From Burkholderia cepacia ATCC 25416 (GTDB lineage Bacteria; Pseudomonadota; Gammaproteobacteria; Burkholderiales; Burkholderiaceae): a DNA stretch of 64,000 nucleotides. Made by a program: the position numbers and the translations under genes. Under the pieces are notes generated by a model. The model made no database searches. It was not told the origin of the DNA and saw nothing but the letters and a program-made list of their open reading frames with translations. Location of the stretch: assembly GCF_001411495.1 (NCBI RefSeq), contig NZ_CP012981.1:2728001-2792000 (forward strand), given 5' to 3'. Below are positions 9,601 through 16,963 of this stretch, in pieces (position 1 is the stretch's first letter; each line of letters begins with the position of its first letter).

Positions 9601-9827
9601 CGTCGCTCGCGTTCGGCGTCGGCGTGCTGCCGCTCGCGTTCGCGTCGGGCGCCGCGTCCGGCGCGCAGATGGCGATCGGCACCGGCGTGCTCGGCGGCGT
9701 GATCACGGCGACCGTGCTCGCGGTGTTCCTCGTTCCGCTGTTTTTCGTGATCGTCGGCCGCCTATTCGACGTCGGCCCGCGCCGGCGCGGCGGAGCGCAG
9801 CCGGCGGCGATGGAGGGTTCTCAATGA
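6690..9827 (+). CDS. amrB: RND multidrug efflux transporter, inner-membrane pump
   Basis: A 1045-residue HAE1-type RND pump driven by the proton gradient. The start MARFFIDRPVFAWVIAIFI is the canonical RND N-terminus. Two halves, each with transmembrane helices and a large periplasmic loop, are present. In transmembrane helix 4 the proton-relay aspartates appear in GILVDDAIVVVENV (about residue 405); in the second half the relay lysine lies in IGLSAKNAILIVEVAKD (about residue 935). The docking-loop residues and the PLGVIGAVLG helix are intact. Length matches AcrB/MexB. Its stop overlaps the next gene's start by four bases (ATGA), so translation of pump and channel is coupled. Confidence 0.95.
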   Translation: MARFFIDRPVFAWVIAIFIMLGGAFAIRSLPVAQYPDIAPPVVSIYATYPGASAQVVEESVTALIEREMNGAPGLMYTSATSSTGAASLYLTFKQGVNADLAAVEVQNRLKTVDARLPEPVRRDGIQVEKAADNIQLVVSLTSDDGRMTDVQLGEYASANVVQALRRVDGVGRVQFWGAEYAMRIWPDPVKMAGHGLTASDIASAVRAHNARVTIGDIGRTAVPASAPIAATVFADAPLKTPAEFGAIALRTQADGSALYLRDVARVEFGGNDYNYPSYVNGKVATGMGIKLAPGSNAVSTEKRVRATMDELSAYFPPGVKYQIPYETSSFVRVSMNKVVTTLIEAGVLVFLVMFLFMQNLRATLIPTLVVPVALAGTFGVMYAAGFSINVLTMFGMVLAIGILVDDAIVVVENVERLMVEEGLGPYDATVKAMKQISGAIVGITVVLTSVFVPMAFFGGAVGNIYRQFALSLAVSIGFSAFLALSLTPALCATLLRPVSGEHHEKRGFFGWFNRFVARSTQRYATRVGKMLKKPVRWLVVYGALTAAAGLMLTQLPTAFLPDEDQGNFMVMVIRPQGTPLAETMQSVREVESYIRHDEPAAYTFALGGFNLYGEGPNGGMIFVTLKNWKERKAADAHVQAIVARINERFAGTPNTTVFAMNSPALPDLGSSSGFDFRLQNRGGLDYATFSAAREQLLGAGRKDPALTDLMFAGTQDAPQLKLDIDRAKASALGVSMDEINTTLAVMFGSDYIGDFMHGTQVRRVIVQADGLHRLDPDDVKKLRVRNSHGEMVPLAAFTTLHWTLGPPQLTRYNGFPSFTINGSAAQGHSSGEAMAAIEQLAAKLPAGTGYAWSGQSFEERLSGAQAPMLFALSVLVVFLALAALYESWSIPFAVMLVVPLGVIGAVLGVTLRMMPNDIYFKVGLIATIGLSAKNAILIVEVAKDLVAQRMSLVDAALEAARLRLRPIVMTSLAFGVGVLPLAFASGAASGAQMAIGTGVLGGVITATVLAVFLVPLFFVIVGRLFDVGPRRRGGAQPAAMEGSQ

Positions 9828-11287
9828 TGTTTGCGCTGAATGCACAGGCAGCGCTGCGGGTTCAGGTTGCGCTGGCCGCCGCGCTCGCGCTGGCCGGCTG
9901 CACGCTCGCACCGCGTTACGAGCGGCCGGCGGCGCCCGTGCCGGCGACCTATGCGCCGGTCGACGGCAGTGCCGCGCCGGCGGCGGCCGCGGCATCGCCC
10001 GCCGATGCCGCGTTGCTCGACGACTGGCGCGCGTACTTCACCGATGCCGCGCTGCAGGCGTGGATCGACGCGGCGCTCGCGAACAACCGCGACCTGCGGG
10101 TCGCCGCCGGCCGGCTCGAGGAAGCGCGCGCACTCTACGGCGTGCAGCGCGCGGACCTGATGCCGTCGGTCGATGCGAATCTGGGTTATGAGCGTGCGCG
10201 CCAGTACGACCCGGTCGTGCGCGAAAGCGCGATCAGCGGGCTGTATCGTGCGGGCGTCGGCGTCAGCGCGTACGAGCTCGACCTGTTCGGCCGCGTGCGC
10301 AGCCTGTCAGACGCGGCACTCGCCGAGTATTTCGCGACGGCCGACGCGCAACGCACGGTGCGCATCGGCGTGATCGCCGACGTGGCGGGCGCGTACGTGT
10401 CGGAGCGCTCGCTGCACGAGCAGCTCGCGCTGGCGCAGCGCACGCTGGACGCGCGCGAACGCATGGCCGCGCTTACGCAGCGTCGTTATGCGGCCGGCAC
10501 GAGCGACGCGATCGAGCTGCGCTCGGCCGAGATGCTGGTGGCATCCGCGCGCGCATCGCAGGCCGCGCTGCAGCGCGAGCATGCGCAGTCGGTGCGGGCG
10601 CTGCAGTTGCTCGCGGGCGACTTCGCGCGCAACGTGCCCGGCGACACGACCGCGCTCGACGGGCTGTCGATCGCGCCCGTGGCGCCCGGCGCACCGAGTG
10701 CGCTGCTCGAACGGCGGCCGGACATTCGGCAGGCGGAAGCGCGGCTGAAGGCCGCCAACGCGCAGATCGGCGCCGCGCGCGCGGCGTTCTTTCCGCGCAT
10801 CACGCTGACGAGCGACTACGGCTCGGTCAGCGATGCGTTCTCGAGCCTGTTTGCCGGCGGCACCAGCGTATGGACGTTCGCGCCGCGCATCACGTTGCCG
10901 ATCTTCGCGGGCGGACGCAACCGCGCAAACCTCGACGTCGCGAACGCGCGCAAGCACATCGCGGTGGCCGATTACGAGAAGACGGTGCAAACCGCGTTCC
11001 GCGAAGTGGCCGACGCATTCGCCGCGCGCGACTGGATCGATCGCCAGCTCGCCGCGCAGCAGGACGTGTATGCGGCCGACGGCGCGCGGCTGAAGCTCGC
11101 GGAACGCCGCTACGCGGGCGGCGTCGCGACGTATCTCGAACTCCTCGACGCGCAGCGCAGCACGTACGAGTCGGGGCAGGAACTGATCCGGCTCAAGCAG
11201 CTCAGGCTCGCGAATGCGATCGCGCTGTACCGCGCGCTCGGCGGCGGCTGGTCGCCGGCGTCGGCGGAGGCCGCGGCTTCCGCGTAA
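9824..11287 (+). CDS. oprA: RND efflux outer-membrane channel lipoprotein (OprM/TolC family)
   Basis: A 487-residue NodT-family outer-membrane factor that completes the tripartite pump. ATG at 9824 overlaps the amrB stop (ATGA); a longer open frame upstream lies inside amrB and has no signal. The N-terminus MMFALNAQAALRV leads to LALAGCTLAPRYERPA, a lipobox plus the conserved start of the mature OprM family. Two homologous OEP repeats follow, with LPSVDANLGYERAR-like and AFFPRITLTSDYGS segments and LLERRPDIRQAEARLKAANA near residue 300, a diagnostic family sequence. The protein ends in a short Ala-rich tail. In Burkholderia this third gene is called oprA. Confidence 0.92.
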   Translation: MMFALNAQAALRVQVALAAALALAGCTLAPRYERPAAPVPATYAPVDGSAAPAAAAASPADAALLDDWRAYFTDAALQAWIDAALANNRDLRVAAGRLEEARALYGVQRADLMPSVDANLGYERARQYDPVVRESAISGLYRAGVGVSAYELDLFGRVRSLSDAALAEYFATADAQRTVRIGVIADVAGAYVSERSLHEQLALAQRTLDARERMAALTQRRYAAGTSDAIELRSAEMLVASARASQAALQREHAQSVRALQLLAGDFARNVPGDTTALDGLSIAPVAPGAPSALLERRPDIRQAEARLKAANAQIGAARAAFFPRITLTSDYGSVSDAFSSLFAGGTSVWTFAPRITLPIFAGGRNRANLDVANARKHIAVADYEKTVQTAFREVADAFAARDWIDRQLAAQQDVYAADGARLKLAERRYAGGVATYLELLDAQRSTYESGQELIRLKQLRLANAIALYRALGGGWSPASAEAAASA

Positions 11288-12033
11288 TGCCCGTCGCCTG
11301 ACGCCGCAGCGCGTCGGGCGGCATGACGGCGGTGGTACGTTTCGACGTGCTGCCGCCGCTTCCTTCGATCCATACCGCTGGTTCCAGCGATATCTTTCCC
11401 CATCGACAGGCCGGTCGGGACGTTTTTCATCCTGCGGCAACGCACGCGTGCGCGTTGCGGAACAGCCGTCGTCTTGCGATCGCTCATGCGTGCGATTTAC
11501 GATCCGGAATTGACAAACGAATTAACCCTATATCGGAAATAATGAGGGCGGCAAAGTGTCGCGGTAAAACGTTTGTATTCATGTCGCAATCGTTTGCGCG
11601 AAAAAATTGCATTGATTGAATCGCCGGTTAATTTCCTGTTTGTTGAAAATGATTTGATATTGGCGTTGTCGTCGGACAACGATGGCGGCTATGGACAATG
11701 TTTTGTCATTTTCGAGAATGATTTGCCGGAGTCAATGCCAGCAAGGGTGAGCGGGGAGGTTGTGGCTATCGATCGAAAATATCCTTAATCTTCAATTGTT
11801 TCCGAAGAATAAAAAAGGACTGCGGATAAAAATTCCGGGATTGAAAATTGACGAGAAATAGTGCGGATCTAGAGGGGTAAATCGAACATTGTCAGATGCA
11901 TTTGACAATGATTTACAGAAAACTTTCACGATTATCTCGATAATGCCGCCTCGTGACGGACGGGAGCCACCACACGCTACCGTTTGAGTCCGCCACGTCA
12001 TCTATTCCATTTGCAGTCCTTTCGGGAAACGTC
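11288..12033. other. AT-rich intergenic leader of the fimbrial operon
   Basis: About 745 bases between the efflux operon and the pilin gene. From roughly 11500 to 11940 the base composition falls far below the surrounding GC content, which in proteobacterial fimbrial loci often marks a silenced, tightly regulated or horizontally acquired promoter region. It holds an open frame of 71 codons (11573-11788) that lacks an ATG start and looks like a relic, and a perfect inverted repeat at 11887-11910. No RNA gene or IS end was found. The pilin promoter must lie here, and its position cannot be fixed by eye. Confidence 0.6.
11887..11910. repeat. Inverted repeat CATTGTCA-N8-TGACAATG upstream of the pilin gene
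   Basis: Two perfect 8-base arms at 11887-11894 and 11903-11910 separated by eight bases, about 125 bases before the pilin start. One full helical turn-and-a-half between arm centres suits a dimeric regulator; it could also be a small hairpin in a leader RNA. No regulator gene lies beside the operon, so the binding protein is unknown. Confidence 0.55.
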
Positions 12034-12546
12034 ATGAAAAAATCCATCCTGACCGCTGTCGCACTCGCGGCCCTGTCGACCTCGGCCTTCGCAGCGGGCA
12101 CCGGCACGATCAACTTCACGGGCGAGATCGTCGCGGGCGCATGCGGCATCGATTCGGGCTCGGTCAACCAGACCGTGAACCTCGGCAAGGTGCCGACCAA
12201 CGTGTTCAAGCAAGCTGGCGACAAGTCCACGCCGACCAACTTCGACATCAAGCTGACCGACTGCGACACGAGCGTCGCGCAGAACGCGTACTTCACGTTC
12301 ACGGGCACGTCGAGCGCGGGCCAGCCGAAGCTGCTCGCCACGATCGGTTCGGCAACCAACGTCGGCATCCGCCTGCAGGCAGCGTCGGGCGAATACCTCG
12401 ACAACGGCGCCGAGCAGAAGGCACCGACCGTGCTGCAAAACGGCACGAACGTCGCACGCTTCGCGGCCATGTACGAAGCGACCGCAGCCGGCGTGACGCC
12501 GGGTACCGCCGAAGGCGTGGCGAACTTCACCGTCCGCTACCAGTAA
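12034..12546 (+). CDS. Type 1 fimbrial major pilin subunit
   Basis: A 170-residue FimA-like pilin. ATG at 12034 begins MKKSILTAVALAALSTSAFAA, a textbook signal peptide; the frame is open for 27 more codons upstream but these carry no signal. The mature protein starts GTGTINFTGEIVAGACGID, with the first of the paired cysteines; the second is in KLTDCDTS near residue 75, giving the pilin disulphide. It ends VANFTVRYQ, the alternating pattern and penultimate tyrosine typical of subunits that accept donor-strand exchange and are taken by a PapD-like chaperone. It heads the operon, 85 bases before the usher, and codon use is strongly biased (GC-rich, few rare codons) as for an abundant structural protein. 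Confidence 0.92.
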   Translation: MKKSILTAVALAALSTSAFAAGTGTINFTGEIVAGACGIDSGSVNQTVNLGKVPTNVFKQAGDKSTPTNFDIKLTDCDTSVAQNAYFTFTGTSSAGQPKLLATIGSATNVGIRLQAASGEYLDNGAEQKAPTVLQNGTNVARFAAMYEATAAGVTPGTAEGVANFTVRYQ

Positions 12547-12631
12547 GCCGCCGTACCGGGGAAGGGTGCGCGCACCCTTCCTCGTTCGTATTTCCTCATC
12601 TCCTCCTTCGTTGGACTTCCGGTAGCGCCGC

Positions 12632-15118
12632 GTGCGAATCAGACATTCCTTCCTTTGCGTCTCCGTGCTGGTTGTCGGCAGCCAGAGCCATGCGACGGAA
12701 TTCAATTCGTCGTTCCTGAGCATCGACGGCTCGAACAACGTCGATCTGTCGCAGTTCTCGCAGGCGGACTTCACGCTGCCCGGCGAGTACATGCTCGACG
12801 TACAGGTCAACGACCTGTTCTACGGGCTGCAGGCGATCGAGTTCATCGCCGTCGACGCGTCGGGGGCCGGCAAACCGTGCCTGCGCCCGGAACTCGTCGC
12901 GCAGTTCGGGCTGAAGCCGTCGCTCGCGAAGGACCTGCCGCGCTTCCAGGGTGGACGTTGCGTCGATCTCGGCGCGATCGAGGGGGCGACCGTGCGCTAC
13001 CTGAAAAGCGACGGGCGGCTCAAGATCACGATTCCGCAGGCTGCGCTCGAGTTCAACGATACGACCTACCTGCCGCCGGAGCGCTGGTCGGAAGGGATCC
13101 CCGGCGCGATGCTCGACTATCGCGTGATCGCGAACACGAACCGCAACTTCGGCACGGGTGGCGGGCAAACGAATTCGATCCAGGCCTACGGGACGGTTGG
13201 CGCGAACTGGGATGCATGGCGCTTTCGCGGCGACTACCAGGCGCAATCGAACGTGGGCAATACGGCCTACGCGGACCGCACGTTCCGCTTCAGCCGGCTT
13301 TATGCATTTCGCGCGCTGCCGTCGATCCAGTCGACGGTGACGTTCGGCGACGACTACCTGACGTCCGACATTTTCGATACGTTCGCGCTGACGGGCGCGT
13401 CGATCCGCAGCGACGACCGCATGCTGCCGCCTTCGCTGCGCGGTTATGCGCCGCTGATCTCGGGCGTCGCGCGCACCAACGCGACCGTGACCGTGTCCCA
13501 GGCGGGCCGCGTGTTGTACGTGACGCGCGTGTCGCCGGGCGCCTTCGCGCTGCAGAACATCAATACGAGCGTGCAGGGCACGCTCGACGTTGCAGTCGAG
13601 GAAGAGGACGGCAGCGTGCAGCGCTTCCAGGTGACGACGGCCGCCGTGCCGTTCCTCGCGCGCGCCGGGCAATTGCGCTACAAGGCCGCCGTCGGCAAGC
13701 CGCGGCTCTTTGGCGGCGCCGGCATCACGCCGTTCTTCGGCTTCGGTGAAATCGCCTACGGCCTGCCGTTCGACGTCACCGCGTATGGCGGTTTCATCGC
13801 CGCGTCGGGCTACACGTCGATCGCGCTCGGCGTGGGCCGCGACTTCGGCGCGTTCGGCGCGCTGTCGGCCGACGTCACGCATGCGCGGGCACGCCTGTGG
13901 TGGAACGGCGCGACGCGCAACGGCAACTCGTACCGCATCAACTATTCGAAGCACTTCGACGGGCTCGATGCCGACGTGCGTTTCTTCGGTTATCGCTTCT
14001 CCGAGCGCGAATACACGAACTTCGCGCAGTTCTCGGGCGACCCGACCGCGTACGGCCTCGCCAACAGCAAGCAGCGCTACTCGGCGACGCTGTCGAAGCG
14101 TTTCGGCGACACGTCGACTTATTTCTCGTACGACCAGACGACCTACTGGGAACGTGCGAACGAGCAGCGCGTCGGCCTCACGCTGACGCGCGCGTTCTCG
14201 ATCGGCACGCTGCGCAACCTGAACGTGAGCGTATCGGCCTTCCGCACGCAGAGCGCCGGTGCAAGCGGCAACCAGGTCTCCGTCACCGCGACGCTGCCGA
14301 TCGGCGGCCGCCACACTGTCACGTCGAACCTGACGACGGGCAGCGGCAGCATGAGCGTGAACGCCGGTTATATCTACGACGATCCGGATGGCCGCACCTA
14401 CCAGGTCAACGCGGGCGCGACCGACGGACGGGCGTCGGCGAACGCGAGCTACCGCCAGCGCTCGTCGGCGTATCAGCTGACCGCGCAGGCGTCGACGCTC
14501 GCCAATGCGTATGCGGCCGCGTCGCTCGAAGTCGACGGCTCGTTTGTCGCGACGCAATACGGCGTCGCGGCGCACGCGAACGGCAACGCGGGCGACACGC
14601 GGTTGCTGGTGTCGACCGACGGCGTGCCCGACGTGCCGCTGTCCGGCACGCTCTCGCATACCGATTCGCGCGGTTATACGGTGCTCGACGGCATCTCGCC
14701 GTACAACGTCTACGACGCGACGGTCAACGTCGAGAAGCTGCCGCTCGAGGTGCAGGTGTCGAACCCGATCCAGCGCATGGTGCTGACCGACGGCGCGATC
14801 GGCTTCGTGAAGTTCTCCGCCGCGCGCGGCAGCAACCTGTACCTGACACTGACCGACCCGGTCGGCAAACCGCTGCCGTTCGGCGCATCGGTGCAGGACA
14901 TGGCGAACGGCAAGGAACTCGGCATCGTCGGCGAGGGCGGCGCGGCGTTCCTGACCCAGGTTCAACCGAAATCCACGCTGGCGGTGCGCGCGGGCGAACG
15001 CACGCTCTGCACGATCGACACGCTGCCGAACCAGCTCCAACTCGAAGGCACGCCGATTCCGGTGACGTGCCAGACGCCCGGCGAGTCGCATGCAGCGGCC
15101 GCACGGGTCGAACGATGA
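12632..15118 (+). CDS. Fimbrial outer-membrane usher (FimD/PapC family)
   Basis: An 828-residue usher that threads chaperone-bound subunits through the outer membrane. It starts at GTG 12632, three codons after an in-frame stop, so no other upstream start is possible; the signal peptide ends near SQSHA and the mature protein begins TEFNSSFLSIDGSNNVDLSQ, the conserved N-terminal chaperone-binding domain (FN..FL...DLS.F). YMLDVQVNDLFYG, PCLRPELVAQFGL and the plug-bordering RSDDRMLPPSLRGYAPLISG are all family signatures. The rest is a beta-barrel with many alternating aromatic strands, followed by C-terminal domains with SNPIQRMVLTDGAIGFVKF-like sequence. Length is slightly short but complete. 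Confidence 0.93.
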   Translation: MRIRHSFLCVSVLVVGSQSHATEFNSSFLSIDGSNNVDLSQFSQADFTLPGEYMLDVQVNDLFYGLQAIEFIAVDASGAGKPCLRPELVAQFGLKPSLAKDLPRFQGGRCVDLGAIEGATVRYLKSDGRLKITIPQAALEFNDTTYLPPERWSEGIPGAMLDYRVIANTNRNFGTGGGQTNSIQAYGTVGANWDAWRFRGDYQAQSNVGNTAYADRTFRFSRLYAFRALPSIQSTVTFGDDYLTSDIFDTFALTGASIRSDDRMLPPSLRGYAPLISGVARTNATVTVSQAGRVLYVTRVSPGAFALQNINTSVQGTLDVAVEEEDGSVQRFQVTTAAVPFLARAGQLRYKAAVGKPRLFGGAGITPFFGFGEIAYGLPFDVTAYGGFIAASGYTSIALGVGRDFGAFGALSADVTHARARLWWNGATRNGNSYRINYSKHFDGLDADVRFFGYRFSEREYTNFAQFSGDPTAYGLANSKQRYSATLSKRFGDTSTYFSYDQTTYWERANEQRVGLTLTRAFSIGTLRNLNVSVSAFRTQSAGASGNQVSVTATLPIGGRHTVTSNLTTGSGSMSVNAGYIYDDPDGRTYQVNAGATDGRASANASYRQRSSAYQLTAQASTLANAYAAASLEVDGSFVATQYGVAAHANGNAGDTRLLVSTDGVPDVPLSGTLSHTDSRGYTVLDGISPYNVYDATVNVEKLPLEVQVSNPIQRMVLTDGAIGFVKFSAARGSNLYLTLTDPVGKPLPFGASVQDMANGKELGIVGEGGAAFLTQVQPKSTLAVRAGERTLCTIDTLPNQLQLEGTPIPVTCQTPGESHAAAARVER

Positions 15119-15134
15119 ATTCACGGATCCAGCG

Positions 15135-15881
15135 ATGAAAAACTCCTTCTCCCTTTCCTTTTCGCGGCGCGCATGGTGCGTGCTCGCGACCGCCGGTGCG
15201 CTCCTCGCGGGCGCCGCGCAGGCGGCGATCGTGCCCGATCGCACGCGCGTGATCTTCAACGAAGGCGAACAGGCGGCGGTCGTCACGATCACCAACAAGA
15301 GCACGACGTATCCGTATCTCGTGCAGTCGTGGCTCGAGGACGCGAAGGGCAACAAGATCACGTCGCCGCTGATGGTGGTGCCGCCGTTGCAGCGCGTCGA
15401 GGCGAACGAGCGCAACGTGTTGCGGATCGCGAAGCTGCCGGGCACCGAGCTGCCGGCCGATCGCGAATCGGTGTTCTACCTGAACATCCGCGAAGTGCCG
15501 CCGAAGACCGATACGCCGAACACGCTGCAGATCGCGCTGCATACGCAGATGAAGCTGTTCTACCGGCCGAAGGCCGTACAGCCCGCGCGCGACGAGGACT
15601 GGACGCTGCCGATGACGTTGCGCGTCGATGCGGCCGCGCACAAGCTCGTGTTCGACAATCCGACGCCGTATCACATCACGATCGTCGACGTGGCGGCGGG
15701 TGCGCAGAAGACGCACGTGCCGCTGGAGCCGGTGATGGTCAGCCCGATGAGCACGGCCGACGTGCCGTTCAAGGCCGCGACGCCGGCGACGCTGTTCGTC
15801 ACGCACATCGACGATTACGGCGGCCAGGTGGCGGTCGAGTATGCGTGCGAGGCCGGTGCTTGCAAGAGCGTGAAGAAATGA
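15135..15881 (+). CDS. Periplasmic fimbrial chaperone (PapD/FimC family)
   Basis: A 248-residue chaperone that folds subunits by donating a beta strand and delivers them to the usher. ATG 15135 gives MKNSFSLSFSRRAWCVLATA with cleavage after AQA near residue 32. The mature start AAIVPDRTRVIFNEGEQAA and the VTITNKSTTYPYLVQSWLED segment carry the conserved Arg and the F1/G1 region; YLNIREVPPK near residue 120 and KLFYRP near residue 150 are diagnostic for PapD-like chaperones. It starts 16 bases after the usher stop and its own stop overlaps the next gene's start (ATGA). Confidence 0.93.
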   Translation: MKNSFSLSFSRRAWCVLATAGALLAGAAQAAIVPDRTRVIFNEGEQAAVVTITNKSTTYPYLVQSWLEDAKGNKITSPLMVVPPLQRVEANERNVLRIAKLPGTELPADRESVFYLNIREVPPKTDTPNTLQIALHTQMKLFYRPKAVQPARDEDWTLPMTLRVDAAAHKLVFDNPTPYHITIVDVAAGAQKTHVPLEPVMVSPMSTADVPFKAATPATLFVTHIDDYGGQVAVEYACEAGACKSVKK

Positions 15882-16909
15882 GCGGGGGCGGACGACAGGC
15901 CCCCCGCATGTTGACGATGGCGTCGTGGCTGCGCCTGGCGATCTTCGCGGTGCTGGTCGCCGCCATGCAGCCGGCGTTTGCCGTACGCTGCGTGACCAGC
16001 AGCGGTGCGACGTCGATGACGGAATCGATCGGCGGTGTCGCCTCCTATCCGACCGACGCACCTGACGGCTACGTGATCTGGGTGTCGCCGGTTCGCACGA
16101 CGACGGGGTATTGCTTCAAGGATCTGGGCGGCAAGGGCAACATCGACATCGACGATCCGATCTCCTTCTACGCGAATCCGAACAAGCAGAACCCGGCTGC
16201 CTGGGGGCTCGAAATCGGCATCCGGTACCTGGGACAGGACCACTTTGGCGCGGGGAGTCAGCCTGGCACCGGCGTGGCGACGGGCAAGACGGTACCGGCG
16301 TGCAGTGACGAAAAACTGGCATGGGGCCAATGCCCGAAGGTGCCTATCGACATTTCCTATCAGGTGGTCGTCCGCAAGCGCGGCTCGTGGACGCAACCGC
16401 CGAGCGACATCTACACGGTATTCCAGTTCGACGGAGCGAAGGGGCTGAATGCGATCCACCCGAGCTTCCAGTACCGCCTGAGCGGCATGCGCAATCTCAA
16501 GCCGACACCGTGCTTCGTCGACGTGCTGGTGACGCCCGAACCGGGCATCGTCAATTTCGGGCAGGTACAGTCGGTCGGCAATGGCTTTCTGCCGGCGGTG
16601 CCGCGCAAACGCTTCTCGTTGTCGCTGACCAAGAAATGCAATGTCGCGGTGAAGGTCGATGGGTACTTCGAAACGAGCTTTCCGGTTCGGAACGGTTTGC
16701 TGGTGCCCGCGTCGGACAGCAATTTCGGTATCGGCATCGAAGACAGCCAGGGTAAGGCGATTCCATTCAACGAACAGTTCACGCTCGCGCAATTCCCGTC
16801 GAACGTCATGAACCAGAGCGTGTTGATGGACGCGGTGCTGAAGTCGTTCGGGCCACCGAAGATCGGAAGGTTCGACGCAACGGCGACGATCCGCTTGTTT
16901 ATTTACTGA
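15878..16909 (+). CDS. Fimbrial tip adhesin, two-domain pilin
   Basis: A 343-residue minor fimbrial subunit. ATG 15878 overlaps the chaperone stop; an internal ATG (residue 11, MLTMASWLRLAIFAVLV) could equally be used, since the signal peptide lies just after it, with cleavage near AFA at about residue 38. The N-terminal half (about 40-190) has no family I can name and is the probable receptor-binding lectin domain. The C-terminal half, from about 200, is a pilin domain: VDVLVTPEPGIVNFGQVQS near residue 215, LTKKCNVAVKV near residue 250, ending in RFDATATIRLFIY, the strand for donor exchange. Position after chaperone and two-domain size fit a FimH/MrkD-like adhesin. The ligand is unknown. Confidence 0.82.
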   Translation: MSGGGRQAPRMLTMASWLRLAIFAVLVAAMQPAFAVRCVTSSGATSMTESIGGVASYPTDAPDGYVIWVSPVRTTTGYCFKDLGGKGNIDIDDPISFYANPNKQNPAAWGLEIGIRYLGQDHFGAGSQPGTGVATGKTVPACSDEKLAWGQCPKVPIDISYQVVVRKRGSWTQPPSDIYTVFQFDGAKGLNAIHPSFQYRLSGMRNLKPTPCFVDVLVTPEPGIVNFGQVQSVGNGFLPAVPRKRFSLSLTKKCNVAVKVDGYFETSFPVRNGLLVPASDSNFGIGIEDSQGKAIPFNEQFTLAQFPSNVMNQSVLMDAVLKSFGPPKIGRFDATATIRLFIY

Positions 16910-16963
16910 CGCGCGCGAGGCCCTGGCAGGGCGACGATCGAGCGCTTATTGGGGGAGATGAAA

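Noticed and set aside
11573..11788. 71-codon open frame in the AT-rich region as a real gene
   Set aside because: Only TTG is available as a start and no ribosome-binding site precedes it. It may be a relic and is kept only as an observation.
12596..15445. Long open frame on the minus strand opposite the usher gene
   Set aside because: It is antisense to a clear usher, rich in Arg/Ala/His, and has no recognisable domain; it comes from GC-rich codon bias. The same applies to long antisense frames over orbI (29004-34490), orbI-orbJ (34566-42590) and cobN (58875-63377).
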